A stretch of DNA of 64,000 bases, from NCBI GenBank assembly GCA_028283025.1, contig JAPYNO010000091.1:1-64000 (forward strand). Reading direction: 5' to 3'. Under the pieces are notes generated by a model. It was not told the DNA's origin. It made no database searches and was given only the letters and a program-made list of their open reading frames with translations. A program made the position numbers and the translations under genes. This document shows positions 18,953 to 28,902 of this stretch, piece by piece (the first letter of the stretch is position 1; every line of letters begins with the position of its first letter). This DNA comes from Pseudomonadales bacterium. Its GTDB lineage: Bacteria > Pseudomonadota > Gammaproteobacteria > Pseudomonadales > Azotimanducaceae.

Positions 18953-20338
18953 TTAACAATCTCTCAAATGTGCGAGTAACTTCTCGCGCAGGCCGCCGAA
19001 GCTGCCATTGCTCATCAAGACCAGGTGCCGTACACCTGTGCCCGAAGGGAGTCGCGCGAGCACCTCAACGAGTTCGTCAATCGATGTCTCGATGCATGCC
19101 GGCACCTTGGAGTGCTCGATCAGATAGTTCATATCCCAAGTAATGCCTGCGCCTTTGAACCAGAACACGCGCGTGGCGTCCTGTGTTGAGTCGGCCAATG
19201 CCGTTCGCAGCGTGCCGAGCGACATGGTATGCGAGCGTGGCTCGATCACGGCGATCACTTCGGCGTCGCCGTCTTTGCTGCGGGCGTGCGCTTTGAGTGC
19301 GCTGAGCGTCTTGGCAATAGCGGTCGGATGATGCGCGAAATCGTCGTAGATGCGAAGATCAGGGCGGTCAAAAATGACTTCGAGCCGGCGCCCCACACCT
19401 TGATAGCGCGACAGCGCATCAAGCCCGATGGCAGGTTCGATACCAACGTGCTGAGCGGCAGCGAGTGCGCCAAGCGCGTTGGCAACCATATGTTCTCCGG
19501 CCTCGCGCCAATTCACCTTGCCGATGAGCGTGCCTTTATGCAGCACCTGATATGTGCTGCCATCGTCTGTCAAAAGCTGCGCGCACCAGTCGGCTTCTCT
19601 GTTGTGAGTAGAGACAGTTTCGCGTTCACTCCAGCAGCCTTGCTTGAGCACGCGATCGATGCTCGCATCGGCAATCGGCGTGATCACGCGGCCAGATGCC
19701 GGCACGCTACGCAAGAGATGATGAAACTGCGTCTCGATCGCTTCAAGACTGTCATAAATATCGGCATGGTCATATTCAAGATTGTTGATGACCAGGGTAT
19801 GCGGACGATAATGCAAGAACTTGGCGCGGCGATCAAAGTAGGAGCAGTCGTACTCGTCAGCCTCAAGAACGAACCACTTGCAAGTGCCGAGCCTCGCACC
19901 TGATGAGAAGTTCTTCGGCGCGCCGCCGATCAGAAAGCCAGGGCTAGCGCCTGCATATTCCAAGATCCACGCGAGCATGCTTGCGCCTGATGTTTTGCCG
20001 TGCGTGCCGGCGACTGCGAGTGGCCAGCGCCCGGGCAGAATGTGACTGCCTAGAAACTCTGCGCCCGACATATAGCGGAGGCCTCGATCAAGTACCGCTT
20101 CAATGCCCGGATGCCCGCGCGAGCAGCGCGCATTGCCGATGATGACAAGGTCAGGCGGCGGCGAAAGGAAGGATTCATCAAAGCGTGGCTGCGCATCAAT
20201 CTCATGCAGGGCGAGAATGTCGCTCATTGGCGGGTAGAGCATGGCATCGCAGCCAGCGACCTCGTGCCCTAAGGATTTTGCGAGCACAGCGAGATTCCCC
20301 ATCAGGGTGCCGCCGATACCAAGAAAATAGAGGCGCAT
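18953..20338 (-). CDS. mpl: UDP-N-acetylmuramate:L-Ala-gamma-D-Glu-meso-DAP ligase Mpl
   Basis: A 461-residue Mur-ligase-fold enzyme that reattaches recycled murein tripeptide to UDP-MurNAc. The N-terminal Rossmann loop is [12 protein letters not shown], the ATP loop is [16 protein letters not shown], and [13 protein letters not shown] and [11 protein letters not shown] are Mur-ligase signatures. The short N-terminal domain and GGTLMGN distinguish it from MurC. It follows the phosphofructokinase gene with no gap, so these genes probably share an mRNA with mutS. Confidence 0.94.
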   Translation of the reverse strand: MRLYFLGIGGTLMGNLAVLAKSLGHEVAGCDAMLYPPMSDILALHEIDAQPRFDESFLSPPPDLVIIGNARCSRGHPGIEAVLDRGLRYMSGAEFLGSHILPGRWPLAVAGTHGKTSGASMLAWILEYAGASPGFLIGGAPKNFSSGARLGTCKWFVLEADEYDCSYFDRRAKFLHYRPHTLVINNLEYDHADIYDSLEAIETQFHHLLRSVPASGRVITPIADASIDRVLKQGCWSERETVSTHNREADWCAQLLTDDGSTYQVLHKGTLIGKVNWREAGEHMVANALGALAAAQHVGIEPAIGLDALSRYQGVGRRLEVIFDRPDLRIYDDFAHHPTAIAKTLSALKAHARSKDGDAEVIAVIEPRSHTMSLGTLRTALADSTQDATRVFWFKGAGITWDMNYLIEHSKVPACIETSIDELVEVLARLPSGTGVRHLVLMSNGSFGGLREKLLAHLRDC

Positions 20339-21595
20339 TCAAGGTGCGCGCGGCGCGAGTTTGCGAGCCACCGAGATATTCTTGAGCAGCGCCCACTGCG
20401 GCAGCCCCTGATGGTAGGCCGGGTAGTCCTCGCCAGCAATCAGCGGCCTCAAGTAGGCTCGCGCCGCATCGGTGATGCCAAAGCCATCCCCGCGAATAAA
20501 GTTCTTCGGCATAGTCTTTTCGACGTTTGCCACATCTGCAAGCGGCGCTTTGCCAGTGCGCCATTGGTAAGGGTCGTCCGAGCGGCGTTCAATCACCGGC
20601 ATCATGCCGGTTTCACCTTGCACGGCAAGTTCGACCGCGGCCTCACCCAAGGCTTTCGCTTGTGCGACATCGGTTGCAGATGCCAAGTGACGGGCGCTGC
20701 GTTGCATGTAATCGGCAACTGCCCAATGATATTTGACACCCAATGCGCCTTGGACGAGTTCGGCGATCGCCGGCCCGGCGCCGCCGAGCTGCGCGTGCCC
20801 AAAGCTGTCGCGCGTGCCGCGCTCGCTGACAAACCGGCCTTCGGCATCGCGAACGCCTTCCGAGACCACGACAACGCAGTAGCCGTTATCCGCAATGCTC
20901 TTTTCGACGCGAGCCAAAAAGCGCGCTTTGTCGAACGCCACCTCGGGAAAGAGAATGATCTGCGGAGCATCATCTGGCGCCTTACCCGCGAGCCCAGCCG
21001 CCGCCGCAAGCCAGCCCGCGTGACGTCCCATGACCTCAAGCACAAAGAGCTTGGTGGAAGTCGCGCACATCGAGGCTACATCGAGCGCGACTTCGCTCGT
21101 CGAGACGGCAATGTACTTGGCTGCCGAACCGAACCCTGGGCAGCAGTCGGTCATCGGTAAGTCGTTGTCGATGGTTTTCGGCACACCGATGCTTTTGACG
21201 TTTAGTCCAAGTGACGCCGCGTACTGCGAAACCTTGTTGGCGGTGTCCATCGAATCACCGCCGCCGTTGTAGAAGAAGTAGCCGATCTCGTGCGCCTTGA
21301 AGACTTCGATGAGTCGCTTGTACTCGGCTTCATTGTCTTCAGGGCTTTTCAGCTTGTGCCTGCACGAGCCGAACGCACCGCCTGGCGTTTGCGCGAGCAG
21401 GGTGATCGCCTCATCCGATTCGAGGCTCGTGTCGATCAAATCCTCGTCGAGCGCACCGATGATGCCGTTGCGACCAGCGTATACATGGTCAATATGAGCG
21501 CGCTGCTTGCGCGCCGCTAGAATAAGCGCCGAAGCCGAGGCGTTGATGACCGAAGTCACGCCGCCAGATTGCGCGTAGAGGACGTTTCGAAACAT
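20339..21595 (-). CDS. pfp: pyrophosphate-type 6-phosphofructokinase
   Basis: A 418-residue PfkA-family enzyme phosphorylating fructose 6-phosphate. The phosphate-donor loop reads GGGDS (111-115) and the catalytic loop PKTIDND (139-145). Asp114 and Lys140 stand where ATP-dependent enzymes have Gly, the known signature for use of pyrophosphate in place of ATP. MGRHAGWLAA is the substrate-binding motif. I favour the ATG at 21595 (MFRNVLYAQSGG); a GTG at 21622 would add nine residues. Neither has a clear Shine-Dalgarno site. The pyrophosphate assignment is inference from these two residues. Confidence 0.88.
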   Translation of the reverse strand: MFRNVLYAQSGGVTSVINASASALILAARKQRAHIDHVYAGRNGIIGALDEDLIDTSLESDEAITLLAQTPGGAFGSCRHKLKSPEDNEAEYKRLIEVFKAHEIGYFFYNGGGDSMDTANKVSQYAASLGLNVKSIGVPKTIDNDLPMTDCCPGFGSAAKYIAVSTSEVALDVASMCATSTKLFVLEVMGRHAGWLAAAAGLAGKAPDDAPQIILFPEVAFDKARFLARVEKSIADNGYCVVVVSEGVRDAEGRFVSERGTRDSFGHAQLGGAGPAIAELVQGALGVKYHWAVADYMQRSARHLASATDVAQAKALGEAAVELAVQGETGMMPVIERRSDDPYQWRTGKAPLADVANVEKTMPKNFIRGDGFGITDAARAYLRPLIAGEDYPAYHQGLPQWALLKNISVARKLAPRAP

Positions 21596-21770
21596 GAATG
21601 AAGGCGTGTGTCCGATAATCACGCATAGTATGCATTTTGCCTATTGCTTCTCAAGAGAGAAGCTATCGGAGAATCGACATCAAAGCGCGAATAGCAGCAC
21701 ACTCGGCTTTACAGCCTGCCGTGCCTAGGGCATGATGCCAGCCACATACTCGACGTGAAGCGCAATCAAA

Positions 21771-23525
21771 ATGTACGACTACGTCATCAAAGGCGGCACC
21801 ATCGTTGATGGACTTGGCGGCGAACCCTATGCAGGCGATGTCGCCATTGAAGATGGCAATATCGCGGCTGTTGGCAAGGTCAGCGGCCGCGCACGAGAGC
21901 AGATCGATGCTGATGGCGCCTATGTGATGCCTGGCTGGGTCGATGTGCACACGCACTACGACGGGCAGGTGAGCTGGGATGACCGTATCGATCCGTCGTT
22001 CTCGCAAGGCGTCACGAGTGTCGTCATGGGCAATTGCGGCGTCGGCTTCGCGCCCTGTCCTCCGGGCGGCGAGGTGCGACTCATTGAACTCATGGAAGGC
22101 GTCGAGGACATTCCCGGCACGGCCTTGCATGAAGGCATCGAATGGGGTCGCTGGGAGACCTTTTCCGAATACATTGACTATCTTGCGACGCGCTCGTTTG
22201 CGCTTGATGTCGGCACACAACTCCCACACAGCGCTGTGCGCAACTATGTGATGGGCGAGCGAGCACTCACCCATGAAGATGCAACGGCGGAAGACCTAGA
22301 GGCCATGGGGCAAATCGTGCGCGATAGCCTTGAGGCTGGCGCCTTGGGCTTTTCAACCTCGCGCACGGTCGGTCATCGCTCCATTTGGGGCGAGCCGATT
22401 CCAGGCACCTTCGCTGAGAAAGCAGAACTGCTCGCCATTGGTCGCGCCATGAAAGCCGCTGGCAAGGGCGTGTTTCAGGCCGTCCCTGCTGGTGTCATCG
22501 GCGATCTTGCCGGGCCGGAAAAATGGACGACCGAACAAGAAATCGAGATGTTCGCCGAGGTGGCGAGGGAAAGCGGGCGCAAATGCACCTTCACCCTCAT
22601 TCAATCGGCGGGCAATCCAGATCAATGGCGCAGTTGCCTTGATATAGTCGAGCGCGCCAACGCCGAAGGTCTCAGCCTGACGCCGCAAATTACAACCCGT
22701 CCCATTGGCTTGGTAACGAGCATTGATTCGTATCACATGTTCATGCGCCGCCGCACCTACCTCGGATTGGCGCATCTGCCCTTGGCGGCGCGGCTTGCCG
22801 AAATGAGAAAGCCTGAAGTGAAGGCAGCGATCTTACATGACGAGGATGTGCCACTCGATCAGCCCGGCCTAATGGCTAACCTCTACAGCATCATGGCGAT
22901 GGCGGCAGGCGCCATGTATCCACTTGAATGCCCAGTCAACTACGAACCGGATGCGAGCAGTAGCTTCGGTGACCAAGCAGAAGCAGCCGGTCGCGATATC
23001 CATGAGTTCATGTACGACTATCTCACTGGCGAGGCACATCGCTTCGCTGTACTGCTCGGGGCCTTGTCATCAGACAATGCCTTCCAAGCGATTGAGCACA
23101 TGATCGAGCATCCGCAAACGACCATCGGGCTGTCCGATGCAGGCGCGCATGTGAACCTGATCTTTGACGCCGTTGGGCCGACGTATCAACTCACGCACTG
23201 GGTGCGCGACCGCACCAAGGGCAGGCGCTTTCCTATCGAGCATATCGTTACCAAGCAGACGCACAACAATGCCAAGCTCTTCGGCCTCAATGACCGCGGC
23301 AGCTTGCAAGTCGGCAAGCGCGCCGATGTGAACGTGGTGGACTTGGCAAATCTCGGCCTAGAGCAGTTGCAAGTACACCATGATCTACCTGCTGGCGGCG
23401 GACGCATTTTGCAGCCCGCGCGCGGATATGTGAACACCTTTGTCGCTGGCATCAAAACACGCGAGCGCGACCAAGACACGGGCGCACGGCCTGGACGTGT
23501 GATTCGAGGTGAACGAGCACCATGA
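21771..23525 (+). CDS. amidohydrolase of the N-acyl-D-amino-acid deacylase family
   Basis: A 584-residue metal-dependent amidohydrolase. The N-terminal strand MYDYVIKGGTIVDGLGGEP and the metal-binding VDVHTHYDGQVSWD are typical, as are MGNCGVGFAPC, the C-terminal GLSDAGAHVNLIFD and the composite-domain LQVGKRADVNVVD. The family hydrolyses N-acyl-D-amino acids or related amides; the true substrate is unknown. It overlaps the SDR gene downstream by 4 bp, so the two may act in one catabolic step. It is divergent from the phosphofructokinase gene. Confidence 0.85.
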   Translation: MYDYVIKGGTIVDGLGGEPYAGDVAIEDGNIAAVGKVSGRAREQIDADGAYVMPGWVDVHTHYDGQVSWDDRIDPSFSQGVTSVVMGNCGVGFAPCPPGGEVRLIELMEGVEDIPGTALHEGIEWGRWETFSEYIDYLATRSFALDVGTQLPHSAVRNYVMGERALTHEDATAEDLEAMGQIVRDSLEAGALGFSTSRTVGHRSIWGEPIPGTFAEKAELLAIGRAMKAAGKGVFQAVPAGVIGDLAGPEKWTTEQEIEMFAEVARESGRKCTFTLIQSAGNPDQWRSCLDIVERANAEGLSLTPQITTRPIGLVTSIDSYHMFMRRRTYLGLAHLPLAARLAEMRKPEVKAAILHDEDVPLDQPGLMANLYSIMAMAAGAMYPLECPVNYEPDASSSFGDQAEAAGRDIHEFMYDYLTGEAHRFAVLLGALSSDNAFQAIEHMIEHPQTTIGLSDAGAHVNLIFDAVGPTYQLTHWVRDRTKGRRFPIEHIVTKQTHNNAKLFGLNDRGSLQVGKRADVNVVDLANLGLEQLQVHHDLPAGGGRILQPARGYVNTFVAGIKTRERDQDTGARPGRVIRGERAP

Positions 23526-24358
23526 TTCCATGGCTCGCCAAGGATAAGACTGCTGTCGTAACTGGTGGCGCGAGCGGCATTGGGCTTGCCGCAGCAAGGC
23601 GATTGCTCACCAATGGCATGAACGTTGTCATTGCCGACCGCGACGAGGCGGCGCTAGGTGCAGCGGCTGAAGCGCTGCCGTCTACAGCAGGCCGGCTCGA
23701 AGCCTTGCCGTGCGATGTCTCCATCTACGAGAGTATGGAGCGGCTGCGCACGCGCGTCATCGATCAGTTCGGCGCGGTGCACTGTCTTATGAACAATGCC
23801 GGGGCAGCCCTCGGGCGGCCTGAGCCTTGGGAGGATATCGCCGCTTGGAAGCAGCAGGTCGATATCAATCTATGGGGTATCGTGCACGGATGCCAGGCGT
23901 TTGTGCCGATCATGCAAGATTCAAATGAGCCAGCGGCGATCATCAACACAGGCTCCAAGCAAGGCATCACCAATCCACCCGGCGGCTACGCCTACAATCT
24001 TTCCAAGGCAGGTGTGCTCGCCTACACGCAAAGCCTTGCCCATGCGCTTCGAAAGCAGGCTGAAAGTCTGATTTCTGTACACCTCTTGGTGCCAGGCTTC
24101 ACCTATTCCAACATGATCGCGCGCTTCGTACCGGAACAGCCGCCTGGTGCTTGGACGCCCGATCAAGTGGCGCACTACATGCTAAGATCAATCGAGCAAG
24201 GCGACTTCTACATCCTCTGCCCTGATAACGACACGCCGCGCGCACTCGACAACGCGCGCATTCAATGGAACGCCGACGACATCATCAAGAACCGGCCAGC
24301 ACTCTCGCGCTGGCACCCCGACTATATTGCCGAGTACGAAGCGTTCATTCAAGGTTAA
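23522..24358 (+). CDS. short-chain dehydrogenase/reductase (SDR)
   Basis: A 278-residue classical SDR: cofactor loop [14 protein letters not shown] (14-27), NNAG motif, catalytic Ser in INTGSKQG, and YNLSK as the YxxxK pair. The aspartate in [10 protein letters not shown] after strand 2 suggests NAD preference. The long C-terminal part ([17 protein letters not shown] onward) resembles SDRs in steroid/terpenoid-type operons, but the substrate is unknown. It is coupled to the upstream amidohydrolase gene. Its last 4 bp overlap the convergent uvrB stop. Confidence 0.87.
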   Translation: MIPWLAKDKTAVVTGGASGIGLAAARRLLTNGMNVVIADRDEAALGAAAEALPSTAGRLEALPCDVSIYESMERLRTRVIDQFGAVHCLMNNAGAALGRPEPWEDIAAWKQQVDINLWGIVHGCQAFVPIMQDSNEPAAIINTGSKQGITNPPGGYAYNLSKAGVLAYTQSLAHALRKQAESLISVHLLVPGFTYSNMIARFVPEQPPGAWTPDQVAHYMLRSIEQGDFYILCPDNDTPRALDNARIQWNADDIIKNRPALSRWHPDYIAEYEAFIQG

Positions 24359-26358
24359 GCCCGCAGAAGCGCATGTTCGCGAAGGGCTTGGATTTTGTCA
24401 CGAATCGCAGCGGCCTCCTCAAACTCAAGATTCTCCGCGTGCTTGTGCATCTTCGATTCAAGGCCGGACAGGAGCTTGCCGAACGCTTTTTCGTCGCCAA
24501 TCGGCATGTTCTCGATTTCCTTCGCAATCCCGGCTTTGGCTTCGCGCTCGCTCGGCGCGCTCGCGCGCTCAATAATATCGATGACTTTCTTCTCAATGCC
24601 TTTCGGCGTGATGCCGTTTGCCACATTGAACGCAAGTTGCTTGTCGCGCCTTCGATCAGTCTCTTCAATGGCGCGCTGCATCGAGCCTGTGACTACATCG
24701 GCAAAGAGTATGGCGCGGCCATTGACGTTGCGCGCCGCGCGACCAATCGTTTGCACAAGCGAGCGTTCGGCGCGCAGGAAGCCTTCCTTGTCGGCGTCGA
24801 GTATGGCCACCAATGACACTTCCGGCATGTCGAGGCCCTCGCGCAAAAGGTTGATGCCAACGAGCACGTCGAACTCGCCAAGGCGCAAATCCCGCACGAT
24901 CTCGGTGCGCTCCACTGTGTCGATATCCGAGTGCATATAGCGAACGCGCACCCCCATCTCGGCAAGATACTCCGTGAGATCTTCAGCCATGCGCTTGGTG
25001 AGCGTTGTTACGAGCACACGCTCGCCTTGATCGACAACTTGCCGGATTTCTTCAAAGAGTTGATCGACTTGCGTTGAAGCTGGCAGCACTTCGACCTGCG
25101 GGTCAACAAGGCCGGTCGGACGCACGAGCTGTTCGACGATATGATCCGAGGCGTCACGCTCAAAGTCGCCAGGCGTTGCCGAGACGAACACAACTTGGGT
25201 ACACAATCGCTCCCACTCATCGAACCTGAGCGGCCGGTTGTCGAGTGCTGAAGGCAGCCTGAAGCCATACTCGACCAAGGTCTCTTTGCGTGACCGGTCG
25301 CCCTTGTACATGGCACCAAGCTGCGGTACTGTCACATGCGACTCGTCCACAAACACCAGTGCATCGGGCGGCAGATAGTCAAACAGGGTTGGCGGCGGCT
25401 CTCCTGGTGCCCGCCCAGAGAGATAGCGCGAGTAGTTCTCAATGCCCTTGCAATAGCCGATCTCGCGGATCATCTCAAGGTCAAAGCGTGTGCGCTGCTC
25501 GATGCGCTGCGCCTCTAGGAGCTTGCCTGCGTTCTTGAACCAAACGATGCGCTCGTCTAGCTCGTTGCGAATCAGATCCGCCGTTTCGAGCATACGGCTG
25601 CGTGGCGTCACATAGTGGGTTTTCGGGAAGATGGTGTGCCTCGGCTGGTGCTCGATGACTTCGCCGGTCAGTGGGTCGAAGCGGCTGATCTGCTCGATAG
25701 TTTCATCAAACAGTTCAATGCGCACCGCAAGCCGCTCGGACTCCGCTGGAAACACATCGATCACATCACCGCGCACACGATAGGTGCCGCGCTCAAAGCT
25801 CATGTCGTTGCGCGTGTATTGCAACTCGGCGAGCCTGACGAGGATATTGCGCTGCGAGATTGGTTCGCCCGGCACCAGATGCAGCACCATCTTCAAGTAG
25901 GATGCCGGGTCGCCAAGGCCGTAGATGGCGGAGACAGATGCGACGATGACGGTGTCGCGCCGTTCAATGATGGCTTTGGTGGCCGAGAGCCGCATCTGCT
26001 CGATGTGCTGATTGATCGAAGCGTCCTTTTCAATATAAACATCGCTTGCCGGCACATAGGCCTCGGGCTGATAGTAGTCGTAGTAGGAGACAAAATACTC
26101 AACAGCGTTGTTCGGAAAATACTCGCGAAACTCGGCGTAAAGCTGTGCGGCGAGAATCTTGTTGGGCGCGAGTACGAGGGCAGGGCGCTGCAATCGCTCG
26201 ATGACATTGGCGACCGTGAAGGTCTTGCCTGAGCCGGTGACGCCGAGCAGCGTTTGGAAGCGCAAGCCATCATTGATGCCTTCGCACAGTCCGTCGATGG
26301 CTTGCGGCTGGTCGCCTGCGGGCGCGAACTCCGCGACAACTTGAAGCGGTGCTGACAC
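24355..26358 (-). CDS. uvrB: excinuclease ABC subunit UvrB
   Basis: A 667-residue helicase-like damage verifier of nucleotide excision repair, close to the E. coli length (673). Motifs: [15 protein letters not shown] (Walker A), the beta-hairpin [13 protein letters not shown] that probes [27 protein letters not shown], and the C-terminal UVR domain ([20 protein letters not shown]) that contacts UvrC. uvrA and uvrC are not in the window. The stop overlaps the end of the convergent SDR gene. It lies 2 bp after the metallophosphoesterase gene. Confidence 0.97.
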   Translation of the reverse strand: MSAPLQVVAEFAPAGDQPQAIDGLCEGINDGLRFQTLLGVTGSGKTFTVANVIERLQRPALVLAPNKILAAQLYAEFREYFPNNAVEYFVSYYDYYQPEAYVPASDVYIEKDASINQHIEQMRLSATKAIIERRDTVIVASVSAIYGLGDPASYLKMVLHLVPGEPISQRNILVRLAELQYTRNDMSFERGTYRVRGDVIDVFPAESERLAVRIELFDETIEQISRFDPLTGEVIEHQPRHTIFPKTHYVTPRSRMLETADLIRNELDERIVWFKNAGKLLEAQRIEQRTRFDLEMIREIGYCKGIENYSRYLSGRAPGEPPPTLFDYLPPDALVFVDESHVTVPQLGAMYKGDRSRKETLVEYGFRLPSALDNRPLRFDEWERLCTQVVFVSATPGDFERDASDHIVEQLVRPTGLVDPQVEVLPASTQVDQLFEEIRQVVDQGERVLVTTLTKRMAEDLTEYLAEMGVRVRYMHSDIDTVERTEIVRDLRLGEFDVLVGINLLREGLDMPEVSLVAILDADKEGFLRAERSLVQTIGRAARNVNGRAILFADVVTGSMQRAIEETDRRRDKQLAFNVANGITPKGIEKKVIDIIERASAPSEREAKAGIAKEIENMPIGDEKAFGKLLSGLESKMHKHAENLEFEEAAAIRDKIQALREHALLRA

Positions 26359-26360
26359 GG

Positions 26361-28019
26361 CTAGCGAAGGTCGCTGGTTCCAGTAATTTCGATGACCTTG
26401 TGGCCGTGCTGCGTGCTGCCGAAATCATCGACCGCCACCACAGACAATAGGTAGGTGCCGGGCGCAAGCTCATCTGGCAGGTCGCCGACCCAGATATGTG
26501 TGGACGGCTCCGGCTCAACCCAGGATTTGATGGATTGTTTGTGACGCTCCGAGAAGTCGAGATAGCTCGGATCCCAAACTATCTCGCGCCGCATCTCGAC
26601 CCAGTCGCCATCATCGACTTGAAACTTGATCTTGGAGCGCGGCCCGCCATCGAACAGGTTGACGACGACGGCCGCCGCCGCTACTTGATCTTCGTTGATG
26701 CGCCCGTCATAGAGTTCGCCGGGGCGAAAATCGCGATAGGCGCCGCCGGGCCCGTGATGCGCGGCGTCAAGCATGATGCGCATCTGATAATCGTCTGGAT
26801 GGCCTGCGGCCTTGAACTTGACGCTCATATCAGCACCGTCCACCTGCAAGCGGTGATACCCCCTTGGCGTGCCGTCGCGCTGTAAGGAGACCGGTAGTGA
26901 GTCGGCATCAAACGGGCCGCTCCACCAACTGCCGGACACAGTCGTTAATACATGATGATGAAACGCCTCCTCGCCGTGATAGCCATCCTCTTCACCAATC
27001 CAGACGTGCTGCGTGGTGTGCGTATGGCCAGCAACAGCGTAGAGGTTGGGATAGTTTTCAAGAAGCGCATAGAGTGCCTGACGGTCGCGCACGCCAACCT
27101 CATCGCCTTCCGGCCCGGCACGGACAAGGAGCGGAATGTGCATGGCGAGCACCAGCAGTTTGTCATTCGGAACATGTTGAAGCTCGGATTTCAACCAGGC
27201 AAGCTGATGCTCGCCAAACTTGCGATCATACCCGCCGTTGCCTCTCATGCCGCTTGCCTGAGTGCCGCGATAATGCACATCGTCTAGCACCACGAACACA
27301 GCATCGGCATATTCAAAAGCGTAGTAGGGCGGGCCGTACCATCTTGAAAAGGTTTCCAAGGAGTATGCATCCTCGGTGGCGAGAAAGTTCAATTCATGAT
27401 TGCCCGGCACGTTGTACCAAGGCACGCCGATTTGCGCGATGATGCTTGACAGGCGTGGCAGCATGGACAGGTCGTCAAACAGAATATCGCCCATGGTCAT
27501 GCCAAACGCCGCATTGGTGCCGATCAGTTCATTCACGACGCTATCGCGAATGTAGTCGATCTCTTCTTCTGTTTGCGGCTGCGTGTCGGCAAAGAGAATG
27601 GCCTCAAAGGCGCTGTCCTCGTGCTGACGATGGAGTGGGAAGTCGATTCTTTCAGGCAGCGGCCCGGTCGGCTCGATGCCTTGGTAGCGCAGTCCCTGCG
27701 GCGAGCCGTTCGGGCGGTGCAAGTAATAGAATTGCGGCAGCCGGTATTTGTTCTGCGGCGTCATATAGCCCGCAGGCTTGGTGATGAAGACGATGCTGTC
27801 CCCGTCGATCTCAAGCTGGTATTCGCCAGCGGCGCTTGTCAGAACAACGTCCCTGCCATTGGATACGCGCACACCTTCAATGCCAGGTTCGCCCGCATCG
27901 GGCGCGCCGTTCTGGTTGAGGTCGTCGAATACTCGGCCAGCGAGCGTTTCAGCGCTAGCAAGGGGGCTGAACGCAGCGGTGAGGGAAAAGAGCAGCGAGA
28001 GGCTGAACGTGCGCGTCAT
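26361..28019 (-). CDS. secreted calcineurin-like metallophosphoesterase
   Basis: A 552-residue exported protein. Residues 1-23 are a signal peptide ending ASA. Next comes a cna-B/SdrD-like beta domain (about 25-85: [20 protein letters not shown] with the calcium-loop-like DLNQNGAPD), then the phosphoesterase domain: [30 protein letters not shown] and AGHTHTTQ, which together supply the two-metal site. The first motif has Gln where many enzymes have His. A C-terminal beta domain follows. The substrate is unknown; location should be periplasmic or extracellular. Confidence 0.85.
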   Translation of the reverse strand: MTRTFSLSLLFSLTAAFSPLASAETLAGRVFDDLNQNGAPDAGEPGIEGVRVSNGRDVVLTSAAGEYQLEIDGDSIVFITKPAGYMTPQNKYRLPQFYYLHRPNGSPQGLRYQGIEPTGPLPERIDFPLHRQHEDSAFEAILFADTQPQTEEEIDYIRDSVVNELIGTNAAFGMTMGDILFDDLSMLPRLSSIIAQIGVPWYNVPGNHELNFLATEDAYSLETFSRWYGPPYYAFEYADAVFVVLDDVHYRGTQASGMRGNGGYDRKFGEHQLAWLKSELQHVPNDKLLVLAMHIPLLVRAGPEGDEVGVRDRQALYALLENYPNLYAVAGHTHTTQHVWIGEEDGYHGEEAFHHHVLTTVSGSWWSGPFDADSLPVSLQRDGTPRGYHRLQVDGADMSVKFKAAGHPDDYQMRIMLDAAHHGPGGAYRDFRPGELYDGRINEDQVAAAAVVVNLFDGGPRSKIKFQVDDGDWVEMRREIVWDPSYLDFSERHKQSIKSWVEPEPSTHIWVGDLPDELAPGTYLLSVVAVDDFGSTQHGHKVIEITGTSDLR

Positions 28020-28107
28020 GGGCGATTCACAGAGAGCAACATGGGAGGCACCATGCTACCCCATTGAACCGAGACCGCATAGGCAGTCGAACGATGCCAA
28101 CTGCGGC

Positions 28108-28113
28108 TACAAT
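28108..28113 (+). promoter_or_regulatory. possible -10 element of the protease/TGase/ATP-grasp operon
   Basis: TACAAT lies about 30 bases upstream of the TTG start at 28144, at a sensible distance for a promoter. No good -35 hexamer is visible 16-18 bp upstream, so an activator may be needed. Confidence 0.3.
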
Positions 28114-28143
28114 AGCGCGTGTCGGACAGGGAATTAGGTCGGC

Positions 28144-28899
28144 TTGAGACTTTCGCTGATAGTAGTGGCTGCCTTGACGCTCGGCGGATGCGTCTCGTTT
28201 GAGGCGCAGAACTTGGCGCTCAAAAACCTGCGCGACGAGGTGAGCGGCCTCAGCAAGCAGCTTGACGAAATGCAAACTTCCGTGAATGGCGTCACCAGCC
28301 AAGCGAAGCAGGCAGACCGGGCAATCGACGCTCGGCTCAATCTCATAGAGACTGCGCTAGCGCGCCCTATTGAAGTACCAAAGCCTGTGTGCGAGTTCCC
28401 TGAATTGCCGCAGGCCGCGCCGGAAACGCTCGAGTGTGAAGCGCCGGATGAGACCATCACGCAAAACGGTACCGAGAAAATGGTCGTTGGCTCGGTCGAG
28501 CATGTGCGCATCACGCCCCCCGGCATCACTCTGACGGCACGCATCGATAGCGGCGCCGATTCGAGCTCCTTGAGCGCCACCAACATGGTGTTTCTTGAAC
28601 GTGACGGTGATGATTGGGTTCGCTTCGACCTGGTTGTGGACGGCGAGACACATAGGCTTGAACGGCGCGTGCTTCGCTTTGTGCGCGTCTATCAGCAATC
28701 CGATACCGACGGCGTGCGCCGCCCGGTCGTGCGCTTTCGCATTCAGTTTGGCGACGTGCTCGGGCTGTTTGAGTTCAACCTCTCTGATCGCCGACATCTT
28801 GAGCATCCAGTGATTCTAGGGCGTAATTTGCTGGTCGATTTGGTGGTCGTCGATGTCGCCAAACAATTCACCCAACCGCTGCTCGAAGTTGGCGAGTAG
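28144..28899 (+). CDS. lipoprotein with retropepsin-like protease domain (PF05618, 'ATP-dependent zinc protease' family)
   Basis: A 251-residue protein. The N-terminus MRLSLIVVAALTLGGC is a lipoprotein signal with lipobox LGGC. A heptad-like helix follows (about 22-75, NLRDEVSGLSKQLDEMQ), then a beta-rich C-terminal domain with ARIDSGADSSSLSA, the Asp-Ser/Thr-Gly-Ala motif of aspartic proteases, and HPVILGRNLLVDLVVVDV. The family name says zinc protease, but the motif is pepsin-like. The start is TTG. It is the first gene of a three-gene module with a transglutaminase-7TM protein and an ATP-grasp ligase. Confidence 0.82.
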   Translation: MRLSLIVVAALTLGGCVSFEAQNLALKNLRDEVSGLSKQLDEMQTSVNGVTSQAKQADRAIDARLNLIETALARPIEVPKPVCEFPELPQAAPETLECEAPDETITQNGTEKMVVGSVEHVRITPPGITLTARIDSGADSSSLSATNMVFLERDGDDWVRFDLVVDGETHRLERRVLRFVRVYQQSDTDGVRRPVVRFRIQFGDVLGLFEFNLSDRRHLEHPVILGRNLLVDLVVVDVAKQFTQPLLEVGE

Positions 28900-28902
28900 G
28901 CC

